Shown one piece after another: positions 35,129 through 46,473 of a stretch of 64,000 bases of DNA. The position numbers were made by a program, and so were the translations under genes. The DNA comes from Heracleum sosnowskyi (lineage: Eukaryota; Streptophyta; Magnoliopsida; Apiales; Apiaceae), in NCBI GenBank assembly GCA_030848705.1, contig JAUIZM010000018.1, positions 2,108,001 through 2,172,000 of the forward strand, read 5' to 3'. The notes below the pieces were generated by a model that ran no database searches, had not been told where the DNA came from, and worked only from the letters and a program-made list of their open reading frames with translations. The first letter of the stretch is position 1. Each line of letters opens with the position of its first letter.

Positions 35129-35674
35129 TGTTAGATATAATTGCTGACGTTTGTTCATCAGTGTTTAAGTAACAGGTACATATCAGAGTTTATCTAGAAG
35201 CCAGTCAGAGTTTGATAAAGTCTGACTGGGTGAAGAGTTTACATGGAAGCCGGTCAGAGTTTGTTAAAGTCTGACAGGGTGAAAGTTGACTTAGCTGTCG
35301 GTGCAAAGATAAAGATTCTAGAAGCAATATATTCTGAAGACGGAAAGAAGCAGAATATATTGATACAGCTAAGGAAACGGAATAGAAGACTGAAGCAATC
35401 CTTAATTGATATCAATTGTATAGCTAACTTATAGGAATATCAATTAGAGATGGATTGTAAGTAGCTGTGTACTATATAAACACAGATAGGTTATCCCTAG
35501 AAGGGACGCGATTATTGAAAATATTATTCTTGTAACCTAGTAGCTCTTTGTGATTAATTAACATCACTAAGAGAGAAACTGTTAATATAATTACAGTTTG
35601 TTGATTTAATAAAAAGTGTTCTTGATTGTTATTCTCATATACATACTTGATTATATTGTGTATTCGGCCTAACA
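35129..35674 (+). repeat. 3' LTR of Copia B
   Basis: Partner of 19282-19827 with the same hairpins and TATATAAA box (35473-35480). Preceded by the polypurine tract at 35117-35128 and followed by the GTAGA duplication. Confidence 0.93.
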
Positions 35675-36600
35675 GTAGAGGTGGCTGTTAACTGTTTAGA
35701 CTGTTTGGGATGAATGCTTGGGTTAGGAACAAGATGTGATTGGCCTTGCCCCATAGCATTAGAAAGTAGTCCATAACAAATAGGCATTTTTTGATGGAAG
35801 AAAAACCTGACCTCATCAGGAATAAAGGCATTGCCTATAAAACCATTTGCCTTATCACTGTTGACTAGGGACTTAATATTATTCTCAGTAATTCTACAGA
35901 TTGGTAGAACTACATCATTCTCAAAAACAACATCATGACATAAGTGATTAAATATCAATTGTAAAAATCTAAGAAAACAGACAGAACCTAACTTATCTGA
36001 TTTCCTATCACTTAAAACTTTTAAGATAAAAGACTCATAATCAAACACTGTAGAATGGATAAGAGAGTACCCAATTTTGAGAGATCATGATGGAAGAGCA
36101 TCAAAATTTGATGTCTTGTTCAGGAAACAGCGACTGATCGTATCAAAGAAGAAATTCCATTCCCTCTTAAGCTTCGTCCTGAAGAGGTTGCCATACCTCT
36201 TTACTTCACCATTGTAGCCCAACTTTGTAACAAACTCAAAGAGAGTAGAGTCCGAAACATTATCAGGAACAGCATCACCAAGAACAGGTAAATGTAGTGC
36301 ATCCTCCACAATTGCAGGAGTCACATAGCGAGTAATCCCATCATATTCAAAACTCATCAAGATTGAGTCAGAATGCCCTTTGTCAAAAGTAACTGAGTTC
36401 CACACCTGCATAACTGACTTAAAAGAAACACTGGCAGGTTCTGTTAAATCAAACTTCAATGGGCTTGAAGCTAGAGAATCCTGAATTATGTGAAACTCAA
36501 TGGGTAATTCATGATGATTTAGAATAGCTACAAAATTATTAGTGGCAAAAGTAACACCACTAATCACAGTCTGTTTGTTCATGAATGATGAAGACGCCAT
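35675..36600 (-). pseudogene. Copia A extra 3' ORF, N-terminal part
   Basis: Starts at the ATG at 36600 and runs in one frame to the Copia B insertion, with one TGA at 36085-36087. It resembles the start of the Copia B extra ORF: a folded N-terminal domain with KLKREWNFFFDTISRCF followed by SNFDALPS, then a LKIGYSLI-type continuation. Similar domains are annotated as putative plant transposon protein; SIRE-like elements carry extra ORFs here that are called env-like. I see no convincing signal peptide or membrane anchor in this part, so the env label is not supported. The frame continues in phase at 19281 on the other side of Copia B. Confidence 0.75.
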
Positions 36601-37095
36601 TAAAACAGTATCAAAAACTTGAGAATTGAGATTTAGAAATTAGGGTTCTTGAACACAGAGAGAGAAAGAAGATGTAAAACTGATGATGAGAGGGTAATTA
36701 GGATTTCAGAAAATCAAATGTATTTTGTTAAAACAAAATATTACTCTCTCAGTGACAGATGGCATGCTGTGATTCGTGCACAAATAATTAGTGGACAAAT
36801 TACGTGTGTAATGAAACATAACTGCACCGCTTTTTATGTGTAACTATATGTATATGTCTTACAGTGTGCCACACGTACGCATATAGTTGTCCAACTAAAA
36901 CTCAAACGATTCTTACCAGTTACTGACGAAAAATTAGGCACAAATTAAGCAATGAAATACTGATCTGTCCATCAGGATTGACCAGTTGACTTCATTTCAG
37001 GATTTTGTCCTATCAGGATTTGATCAAAATTACATACCTTGCAGAATGACCATCAGTATTTGATAGTCATCAGGATTTCCTCTTTGTAGTTTTCC
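36601..37095 (-). other. Copia A pol-to-extra-ORF spacer
   Basis: Non-coding on the sense strand. It contains five or more copies of the AATCCTGAT-type motif within about 130 bp (plus-strand ATCAGGATT near 36972, 37015, 37070 and variants), showing that the motif is not restricted to coding codons. Confidence 0.6.
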
Positions 37096-39965
37096 TCAGA
37101 AATTCTCAAAGTTCATCATTCCAAGTTCATTCACCAACTTATTGAAAGTAGCTTCAGGCAGTGGCTTGGTGAATATATCAGCTAGTTGTTGATCAGTATG
37201 AACAAAATGAAGTTCAATTGTTCCTTCCAGAACCTGTTCTCTTATGAAGTGATATCTAATACTGATGTGCTTAGTAAGAGAATGCTGAACTGGATTTCCT
37301 GTCATTGCAATAGCACTTTGGTTATCACAATAAATAGGGATTTTTGAGTATGACATGCCATAATCTAACAACTGATTTCTCATCCACATTATCTGAGCAC
37401 AACAACTTCCTGCAACAATGTAATCAGCTTTTTCTGTTGAAGTAGAAATAGACTTTTGCTTCTTACTGAACCATGAAACTAGTCTTCCACCCAAAAACTG
37501 ACAGCTTCCTGATGTACTTTTCCTGTCTATCTTGCATCCTGCAAAATCAGCATCTGAATAACCACACAACCCAAAATCTGATTCCCTTGCATACTAAAGA
37601 CCAAGTGACGGAGTGCCTTTGAGATATCTGAAAATTCTTTTGACTGTAATCAGATGGGGTTCCTTAGGTTTTGCTTGAAATCTTGCACATAGACAGGTTG
37701 CAAACATGATATCTGGTCTACTTGCAGTGAGATACAATAAAGAGCATACCATCCCTCTGTAGTGAGTTACATCTACCTCAACACCTTGATCAGGATCAAG
37801 CTTGGTAGCTGTAGCTATGGGAGTATTTGCAGTAGCACAGTCTTCCATGTTAAACCTTTTCAATAAATTCCTTGTATACTTTGACTGATTGATAAAAATG
37901 CCATCATCAGTCTGTTTAACTTGAAGACCAAAAAAATAACTCATTTCTCCCATCATGCTCATTTGATATCTTGACTACATAAGCTTCGAAAACTTTTCAC
38001 ACAACTTATTGTTTGTTGACCCAAAAATGATATCATCAACATAAATCTGAACTAAAAGCAAATCCTTACCATGATTCAAATAGAATAGATTTTTATCAAT
38101 GGTACCTCTTTTGAATCCACTTTCTAGTAAGAACTGAGCTAAGGTTTCATACCATGCTCTTGGAGCTTTCTTTAGTCCATAAAGTGCCTTATCCAATCTA
38201 TAGACATGATTTGGATATTTAGGATCGATGAAACCAGGAGGTTGTTCAACATAGACTTCTTCCTCCAGTTCACCATTTAAGAAAGCACTTTTTACATCCA
38301 TCTGGAAAACCTTGAATTTCTTGTGAGCTGCATAAGCCAGAAAGATCCTGATGGCTTCTAGTCTTGCAACAGGAGCAAAAGTTTCATCATAGTCAATTCC
38401 TTCTTGTTGAGAATACCCCTTTGCAACTAGCCTAGCTTTGTTTCTGATTATTACTCCATCAGAATCAGTTTTTTTCTTGAAAATCCACTTTGTACCAACA
38501 ATTGATATGTTCTTTGGTCTTGGTACAAGTTTCCAGACTTCATTTCTTTCAAATTCATTCAATTCTTCTTGCATTGCCGTAACCCAATCAGCATCTTTAA
38601 GTGCATCTTCAACTTTCTTAGGTTCCTCCTTGGATAGAAAGTTATTGTATAGACATTCATTATGTGTTGCACTTCTTATCTGAACACCTGCATCAGGATC
38701 TCCAATGATCAAATCAGGAGTATGACTTGCAGTCCATTTCCTTGCTGGTGGTAAATCATTCCTTGATGTAGATGCTCCCCTGGATTGGTGTTATATTGAT
38801 TTGAAGAATTTGCTTCAGTAGAAGCTCCCCCTGAATAATTGATATCCCTTCCTGATGAATTATCAGGATCATCACTTGAATCAGTATCTGAAGAATTATG
38901 TCCTGATGATTGAGTTGACTCTGAACTTGTAGTAGAGTGCTGTTGCTCCCCCTCAACATTTGCACTACTAGATGTATTACCATTATTTGCATTATCAGAG
39001 TTAGCACCATCAGTATTTGGTGTGACATCAGGATTTGATGGATCATCAGGATCTGATTCACTTTCTCCAGGTTCCTTGGTAGCTTCATTTTCAAAAATCA
39101 GCCTTTCATGAGACTCTTCATTGATTCCAGTTATCTTCTTATCATCAAAAGATACATGTATTAACTCCATGACAGTTCTTGTTCTCAAATTAAAAACTCT
39201 GAAGGCTCTTGATGCAGGATAGCCTATGAAAATTCCTTCATCAGCCTTTGTTTCAAATTTCCCTAGCTGTTCAGGATGAGTTCTGAGAACAAAACATTTA
39301 CAGCCAAACATATACAGATGCTTCAAACTTGGTTTCTTCACCTTGAGAGATTGATAAGGAGTAACACCATGGCTGTTTATCAATGTGAGATTTTGAGTAT
39401 AGCATGCTGTGTTGACTGCTTCTGCCCAGAAATATGTAGGTAACTTAGCTTCTTCCAACATAGTTCTGTCACCTTCAATAAGAGTTCTATTTTTCCTTTC
39501 AACTACTCCATTTTGCTGAGGTGTGCCAGGAGCAGAGAATTGTTGAATAATTCCTTTATATTTGCAGAACTCTTCCATCTTTGAATTCTTGAATTCAGTA
39601 CCATTATTACTTCTCAGAATCTTGACTTTGTACTTTGTGGTTGTCTCAATCTTGAATTCTTGATCTCTTCCTGTTTCTTTGCTGACTACTTCACAATGTG
39701 TGGAATAGAAGTTGACATGATAACCTCTGTCAGTGATTTGACTAATACTCAACAAGTTGTGTTTTAGTCCCTTCACTAGAGCTACTTTTTCAATGATGAC
39801 ATTTCCAATGATTATATTGCCATATCCCCAATTTTGTCCAATGTTGCCATCTCCATAAGACACAGTTGGGCCAGCCTTTTCTTCATATTCTGATAACAGG
39901 GCTTTGTTTCCAGTCATGTGCACAGAACATCCACTATCCGTGACTAACACATTTTTCTTCTTTCC
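37096..39965 (-). pseudogene. pol: Copia A pol (protease, deleted integrase, RT, RNase H)
   Basis: Starts after the putative splice acceptor. Protease is read at VTDSGCSVHMTG. Integrase is reduced: the pre-integrase HHCC zinc finger and the first catalytic part, present in Copia B, are missing, and the frame passes from SKETGR straight to a stretch before RSNNGTEF. That is an in-frame deletion of roughly 150 codons. The integrase end (SAPGTPQQNGVVERKNRT) and linker follow. A frameshift lies near 38760. RT reads FQMDVKSAFLNGELEEEVYV and YVDDIIFGS. Stops lie at 37972-37974 (Gln to TAG) and 37591-37593 (Trp to TAG). RNase H (YSDADFAGCKIDRKSTSGS) ends at 37096. It cannot supply integrase. Confidence 0.88.
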
Positions 39966-39988
39966 CTGCAATCAGAATTTAAAAAACA

Positions 39989-42301
39989 CTAGTCAGAATG
40001 TTTAGGAACCCACACTTGTTGGGTTCCTTGTCCATGCATTTTATTAATTTTAGCAGCAGAAGACTTTCTGACTTTAGCAGTCCTGACAGGATTTATTCCA
40101 TCAGGATTTGCTTTGTCACTATCAGTATTAACAAAAGCATGCTTCACTATGACATTCTCAATTCTACCAGACTTTGTACTATTATCAAACTTTGGCAATG
40201 GATCATAAAAGTTATAGTACAAATCATGATAATCTTTACAAGTATAAATAGAATGCCATATACTACCACAATGAAAACAGGACTTATGTGGTTTATAAAA
40301 TACTGATCTACTCCTGACATCAGAAATAGGAATTTCAGTACTTTTCTTTAAACTCTTTTTACAATCAATAGCAAGATGATTAGAGTTACCACAGGTAAAA
40401 CAACATTTCCTCGGTGCATTTGGGATATATTTATAACCATTCTCTTTATTAATCCCAATTTTACCATTCCTGTTTCTCTTAACATTAGCTTACTTTTTCC
40501 TATCTGTAACCTCACGGATTTTATCCTTAAGTTGTTTCTGAGACAGTAAACCTACATTCTTAGTGACTTTATTCAAGACAGGTTTAGACTTTACAAGATT
40601 TATACTTTGAGCAGAAGTAGATCCTTTTTCAAAAATTGAATTGGAATCTTTACCAAAAACAAAATCAACAGGAATAATCTTAGATTTGGTTTTATCTATA
40701 ACATGTTTGTAGGTTTTTGGACTAACTGTCTCATCAATAACAATTTTCTCTTTCAATTTCTTATCTTCATCTAACTTATAACCTAGACACTCTTTCCAGT
40801 TTTTAGAGGTATTAATCTCATGAAATCTTCTACCAGAGTGTGTCCAAGTTCTGATTTTCTCATTAGCATCCTCAAGTTCTTTTTCAAGAGAAGTACACTT
40901 AAGTTTCATCTCTAAGTACATGTGTTTAGCATTATCACATTCTATCTGTACTTTTTGCATAAGAGAAAATTCAGCTTCTAGATGCTCATTCATTTTCCTA
41001 AGTTCAGACATCTCAGATAAGATCCTAGAATTTTCAGCAGTTTGACTTCTAAAGCTAATATGAAATGACTTTAGAAAACGTCTTAACTCAGAAGCATTAT
41101 CAGTATCAAAATCAAAGACAGTATTAAGTACCTTATCATCAGGAATAGAAGTATCATCAGTATTGGCCATCAGGGCATAGTTGACCACCTCAGTATCAGA
41201 TTCTGAGGAAGAGTCCATCCAATCCTTGCTTGATGTTATGAGTGCCTTTGTTTTCTTGCACTCAGAAGCAAAGTGACCCATACCATTACACTTGTAGCAT
41301 CTAACTTTTGACTTGTCAAATTTGCTAGCCTTGATGTCCTTTTTGATATTCTTGTCTTTGTTTACATTGAAGGTCCTTTTCTGAAAGTTGCCTTATCTTC
41401 TAGCCTTCCTGAACTTCATCTTCTTGAAGCTTCTGACTATCATAGCAACCATCTCTTCCATGTCTGAGTCAGAAGAGTCATCATCAGTATTGGAATCAGG
41501 ATTGTCATCAGTATCTGATGATGAGTCATCAGGATCTGACTCAACTATTCTTTTTTTCCTTCTAGAGACCTCCACAACCTTTCCTTTTGATTTAGCCTCT
41601 GCTTTCAAAGAAATAGATTTTGCCTTGCTGTCTTTCTTATTCTTTCTCTGTTGAACTTCAAGATCATGAGTTCTTAACATTCCATAGACTTCATCAAGAG
41701 ACACAGTGTTGAGATCATACTGATGTCTAATGATCGAGGTCTGAGTATCCCATTCTTCAAGTAAAGCTCTTAGAAACTTGGTGTTTGAATCTTCAGTTTC
41801 ATACTCCTTGTCAACTAAAGATAAACTGTTCAGAAGTGTCAGAAATCTATCATATAAATCAGTCAGGCTCTCATCAGGTCTAGCATCGAATTGTTCATAT
41901 TCTTGAATCAAAAGAGCCCTTTTGTTTTTCTTGACAGATGCAGATCCCTGGCATTGAGTTTCCAAAGTTTCCCATATTTCTTTTGCAGACTTGCATGCAA
42001 TCACTCTATTGGACATGACAGCATCAAGACTAATGTGCAGAATATTCTTTATCTTTGGTTCTCTGAGTACATGAGCTTTTTCTTCTGGAGTCCATTCACT
42101 CTTTGCCTTGACCACATAGTGTTCAGGTATAGTGTCTGTTCGTTCTATGATCCTTGTAGGAATATATGGTCCATCACGAATCTTGTCTAGATAGTCAGGA
42201 TCCATAGCCTCCAGGTACATCAACATCTTTACCTTCCATGTTGGATATTCTGATTTCTTCAGGATGGGAATTTTCATACTTTTATACTTGATTGTCGACA
42301 T
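39989..42301 (-). pseudogene. gag: Copia A gag
   Basis: One frame of about 770 codons from the ATG at 42301, broken by two in-frame TAA codons (41393-41395 and 40490-40492). Order: UBN2-type gag domain (EYPTWKVKMLMYLEA; SAKEIWETLETQCQG), an acidic Asp/Ser-rich linker, a first CCHC knuckle (CYKCNGMGHFASEC) just after the first stop, a coiled-coil stretch, then two further knuckles (CFTCGNSNHLAIDC and CFHCGSIWHSIYTC). It ends in TAG at 39989-39991, 24 nt before a splice-acceptor-like CTGATTGCAG. The three-knuckle layout is the same as in Copia B. Gag would coat the genomic RNA. The first stop is consistent with a single CAA to TAA change. Confidence 0.85.
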
Positions 42302-42350
42302 CTTAGATCGTATCTGATTCAAATTTAAATCAGTTTGCTCTGATACCAAT

Positions 42351-42895
42351 TATTGCCCAGTAATAAACAATTGTAGAAGGGGGGTTGAATACAATTGTAT
42401 AAGATTCTCGACTAAGTAAAATATGTATCACAAATATGAAAGAATGATAACAGCTTTATTAAATCTGATATAAAACTGTTACAAACTCTCTCAAGAAATT
42501 TTTAGTTCTTGAGATCTGCTAGTTACAAAAATACTCGTGTATGATCAGTTTGATCGTGATCAATCGACCTATCAAAACCAAAACCTAAACTGTGTTTATA
42601 TACTACACAGATTCTCTATCAATGATAAGTCTTAATCAATTACAAAGATTGAAACTTATCCTAAATTGATAGCTACATTCCTACAGACCAGGAACCGACA
42701 TAATAATCTTCCTTATTTAAATAGACTCCAAATATAACTCGAAGTAGGAATCCTGATCAGCTTCCAGTCCTGACGATCAATCCTGATCCCAGTCCTGATA
42801 TTCATCTTGATCCTGACGACCATGCAATCCTGATGACGTCAGCAATCCTGATCAGTTGAGTCTAGATCCTGACGATCATTGAATCCTGATCTAAC
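42351..42895 (-). repeat. 5' LTR of Copia A
   Basis: 545 bp partner with the same TATATAAA box at 42595-42602 (minus). The inner end reads TATT instead of TGTT on the plus strand, a mutated terminal dinucleotide. Ends beside the primer binding site at 42336-42348. Confidence 0.92.
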
Positions 42896-44378
42896 ATGTT
42901 AAGTCATTTGTTTACATATATCATGTAGATGGCAAATATGGATAGAAGTTGGATAGGTAATCAAATACAAAGCGATAAAATTTCTTTAACTCCCGAATAT
43001 AGGAATGGTGTAGAGGTTTTTTTAAATTTTGCAAAGGAGAAAAAAGTGGAGGAGGATGGTAAAATGAAGTGTCCTTGTAAGAATTGTAAGAATTTGAATT
43101 GGTTAGACATTGATGAAATTAGATTTCATTTGTTATCTAAAGGGATGCTTGAAGGTTATACGGTGTGGACATCGCACGGTGAAGAAGTTGTGAAAAGAAA
43201 TGAGAGTCGAAAATCACATCATCGGGAACCTCCAAAGATGGAAGAACCGGTTGATTTTAATGCTATGTTACATGATTTTGCTGGTGCAAATTATGAATAT
43301 TATGACACCACGGATACGGGAACTAGTAATGTAGAAGAAGCTCCAAATGATAGTGCTAAAAAATTCTATGAGTTAATTGTTGAAAATGGAGTCCCTATTT
43401 ATCCGGGCAATATAAAGTATACAAGATTAAGCTTGACTGCAAAATTATTAGAATTCAAAAACTATTCAAATTGTAGGAATAAAGCTTTTCATAGTTTGCT
43501 TGAACTTCTTGCGGATGTGTTACCAAAGAAACACACATTGCCCGAAACCAATTATGAAATGAAAAAGATTATGAAGGGTTTGAGGGTTGAATATGAAAAA
43601 TTTGATATGTGCGAGAATGATTGCATGTTATTTTATGGAGATGACAAAGATAAAATTGTATGTGATATATGTGGTAAAGATCGTTATCAGGATGTTTCGA
43701 GGAAAAATGGTAAAAAAAATACCAAAAAAAATCTTAAGACATTTTCCTTTGATTCCTCGACTACAACGCTTGTACATGTCAGCGCATACATCCAATCAAA
43801 TGAGATTTTACAAGAATTGAGATGTGAAAGAGGGAGAGCTTAGTCATCTCGCGGACGGAGATGAATGGAAAATTTTTGACCTTCGTTATTCATCATTTGC
43901 TAATGAGGTTCGTAATATAAGGCTTGGCCTTGCAACCGATGGTTTCAACCCATTTGGCCCTACCGGAAAGAAAACATATAGTGTATGGCCCGTGGTGGTT
44001 GTTGTCTATAATCTTCCACCATCAATGTGTATGAAAACGCCTTATATGTTTATGACCGATATAGTTCCGGGTTCGAATAGCATCGGCAAAGATATTAATG
44101 TTTGTCTAAGGCCTCTCATTGATGAATTGAAGATATTGTGAAATACCGGAGTGGAAACATATGACCAATCTTTAAAGCAAAATTTTACAATGCGAGCGAC
44201 TCTTATATGGACTATTAGTGACTTTTCTGCTATGAGTATGATAAGTGGGTGGTCGGGTAAAGGAAAAATGGGATGTCAAGTGTGTGGTGGAAGTGTGCAA
44301 GGGTTTCAATTAAAACATTCCGGAAAATGTACTCTTTATGGCACGAATCGAATATTTCTTGAACCGAATATCTCGTGA
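42896..44378 (+). mobile_element. CACTA family III, right part (truncated)
   Basis: Begins with the TGTTA duplication left by Copia A and continues the element that starts at 14396. Contains the TNP2 pseudogene. At 44378/44379 the sequence changes abruptly to Copia C, and no CACTA right terminus is found in the window. Confidence 0.8.
42929..44378 (+). pseudogene. CACTA TNP2-type transposase, truncated
   Basis: The ATG at 42929 opens with MANMDRSWI, then YRNGVEVFLNFA and CPCKNCKN, the transposase-associated zinc domain at the N-terminus of En/Spm TNP2-like proteins. From about residue 225 the Transposase_21 region begins (CENDCMLFYGDD, CDICGKDRY). A frameshift near 43740 moves to the frame reading FPLIPRLQRLYMSAHTS, DGDEWKIFDLRYSSFANEVR and LGLATDGFNPFGPTGKKTYS. 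In that frame lie TGA codons at 43818-43820 and 44139-44141, the second where family members have Trp. It ends at 44378 after NRIFLEPN. The enzyme would bind the CACTA ends and catalyse cut-and-paste in the nucleus; this copy cannot. Confidence 0.9.
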
Positions 44379-44439
44379 AGGATACATTCTTCTCCATTTT
44401 TGCACACAAACATGACTGAGCCCTTTCCTTCAATTTTTA

Positions 44440-45560
44440 CCGTTGACCCATCCCCAAACTTCACTTGTCCGGTTACTTCATTCCTCATTTAGTTTCGTGA
44501 ACTTCGACTTAAAACCCGTCATGTGGTTGCTTGCACCATTGTCGAGATACCATAAGTTAGACTCACCAGTTTTCCCATCATTCTTTGGCAACAGTGAGGG
44601 CACTACCCTGTTTTCATCAAGTAACATCAGGTTTGGTTCTTCCTTCTCATGCTTCGCTAGTAGTAAGGCGGGTTCATCGTCTTCAATTATAGCCATATTA
44701 GCTTCTTGTCTTTGATATCTAACTCGTTTTGGCCTTCAACATTCCGCTGCAAAGTGACCATACATGTTACAGTTGTAACATTTTACCTTGCTTTTGTCAC
44801 GCCCTCCTCGCCCTTTAAAACTTGATGGCCCATCCTGAACACCTCTACTTGAACGTTTCAGCCATTCCTCTTGGGTAAGTAAGAGCTTTTTATCGTCGTT
44901 CTCCCTCTTTGACCATTCTTCCTCCGTGAGCATTAACTGACCCTCGTTAGATTCAGTCTTTCCCTTCACTCTCTCTTCATGTGCCTTGAGTGAACCAACT
45001 GCCTCTTCAACAGACATAGTCTCGATGTTACCGAATTGCTCCATGGTAGAAGTGATCTGTAGAAACCTCTGAGGGACTGCTCGAAGAAACTTCTTCACCA
45101 CACATGATTCATTCATTACTTCCCCCAAAGCTCGTATGTTCGTGACAAGTCCATTCAATTTCATATAGAAATCATCAATCTGTTCATTTTCTTTGATGCT
45201 CATTGACTCAAACTCCGCCTTTAAAGTTTGAATCCTCGCCTTTTTCACACGATCAGCTCCTTGGCATAAGGTTTTGATCGCCTCCCAGGCTTCTTTGGTC
45301 GTTTTCTTCTCTGCAATGTAGAGTAGTACTTCTTCTGGGATACCCTGGTAAATCATGGCCAGTGCCACCTTGTTTGTCTTCTCTTCGACAGGAGCCTTTG
45401 GATCAGCCTACTCCATGGCACTCCACACCCCTTGTGCTTGAATGAAGACTTTCATCTTCATAGGCCAAGCCGTGTAATTTTCTCTGGCTAGCAATGGGTG
45501 ACTCAACCCAATCGATCCTCCCTTCAGCTTGTTCATGTCCATGGCTGGTGTCTTTGACAT
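44440..45560 (-). pseudogene. gag: Copia C gag and protease start
   Basis: ATG at 45560. The frame has a TAG at 45408-45410, then reads IYQGIPEEVLLYIAEKKT, TKEAWEAIKTLCQGADRVKK and the rest of a UBN2-type gag. A zinc knuckle CYNCNMYGHFAAEC ends at 44736, where a TGA (consistent with CGA to TGA) interrupts. It continues in frame to the protease motif LWYLDNGASNHMTG (active-site D-N-G in place of D-S-G). A one-base shift near 44487 follows, after which the next frame reads GQVKFGDGST. Clearly dead. The gag type is distinct from Copia A and B. Confidence 0.85.
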
Positions 45561-45592
45561 TCACTAAGAATTACCCTTGCTCTGATACCAAG

Positions 45593-45890
45593 TGTAGTTA
45601 ACAAATCAAAATACAATTGTATTAACTGTTTGCTATATAAACAAATCACACAGAATTTTTGCTTGTCAAAATACAACTAGCACCTTATCTTTTATTACTG
45701 CAGAAAGATTACAATATATATGAAAGCATGATAAACAACCTTCCTAAACAAACTCAAACACTAAGATTATTCTCCACGATCCTAATAAAAGGCTAACAGC
45801 AACACGACTGAGTCATACTAAATAAACTCAAACAAAACAAAACGGACATAAATAATATTAGAAGACTAGTTTGAGATTAATTTTCCAACA
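45593..45890 (-). repeat. 5' LTR of Copia C
   Basis: 298 bp, TGTTGGAAAATT...AACTACA on the minus strand, adjacent to the initiator-Met primer binding site. No partner in the window. Confidence 0.8.
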
Positions 45891-46473
45891 GCGTAGAGGC
45901 AGATAAAGCTCATTAAACATTTGTTATGTTATTGAATCAAATTGAAATGGTTGAACATAGAGGGTTGAAAATCCTTGGTAGAGCCAAATTGGTCTAGAAC
46001 TAAAAAGGTAAGGTAGGACATATATAACCTATTATCCTTATTATTGCTTACTAGCTCTTATAAGGCACTAATCATGATTATTTTATTTGTATGAGCTCTA
46101 TATATTGAGTGTTATGATGAGTAAAAACATAAACTTCCACCAACTATTATATCTATATTCCCTCTTGTATCAAAATAACAACATGGTATCAAGAGATTCA
46201 ATGATCTCAAGGGATCTGTGAGTGTAAGTGTGAGTGCATGAGAGGATCATGTTTGTGGAGGGTTGAATATAAGAGGGAGATGCAAACTCTTGAAAATAAC
46301 TTAACAATAAATCAAATAAGGATTTTTGAAGGCGGCTCAACCAAATTGTTTGAGGAAGAACATGAAGGAGGTTCAAGAGGATCCGATAACAAGAGGCAGC
46401 ATGATGATGAGAAAGAAAGCATGGCACAAGTGGTCATGGAAAATATTTATTTTAGAATTGTTGGTGAGGATTT

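Larger units (their letters stand above)
19282..35674 (+). mobile_element. Copia B: SIRE-like LTR retrotransposon nested in Copia A
   Basis: LTRs 19282-19827 and 35129-35674 (546 bp each, about eight differences by eye), TSD GTAGA at 19277-19281 and 35675-35679. It lies inside the extra ORF of Copia A. Primer binding site TGGTATCAGAGCC at 19830; polypurine tract GTTGGGGGAGAT at 35117-35128. Order: gag (19891 onward, split by a CACTA), pol 26673-30005, a 1.4-kb spacer, extra ORF 31414-34965. Lesions known: one gag frameshift, two pol stops, one extra-ORF stop, plus the 4.4-kb CACTA. LTR divergence is lower than in Copia A, consistent with later insertion. Without the CACTA it is about 12 kb. 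Confidence 0.95.
14997..42895 (-). mobile_element. Copia A: SIRE-like LTR retrotransposon, host of Copia B
   Basis: LTRs at 14997-15542 and 42351-42895 are flanked by TGTTA (14992-14996 and 42896-42900). The element is on the minus strand: primer binding site TGCTCTGATACCA (plus-strand letters) at 42336-42348 and polypurine tract complement ATCTCCCCCA at 15543. Sense order is gag (42301-39989), pol (39965-37096), a 0.5-kb gap, then a long extra ORF (36600-35675, continuing 19281-15650 across the Copia B insertion). LTRs differ at roughly 22 of 546 sites by eye. Without Copia B it is about 11.5 kb, large for Copia and consistent with the SIRE/Maximus lineage, as is the RT wording (MSMMGEMSYFFGLQVKQ). 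Confidence 0.93.
44379..45890 (-). mobile_element. Copia C: 5' part of a truncated LTR retrotransposon
   Basis: Minus strand: 5' LTR 45593-45890, primer binding site (GCTCTGATACCA in plus letters, about 45580-45591), gag, and the start of the protease region, then an abrupt end at 44379 within sequence following the protease. The 3' half and second LTR are absent. It abuts the broken TNP2 gene, so the junction marks a deletion or recombination after insertion. Confidence 0.85.
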
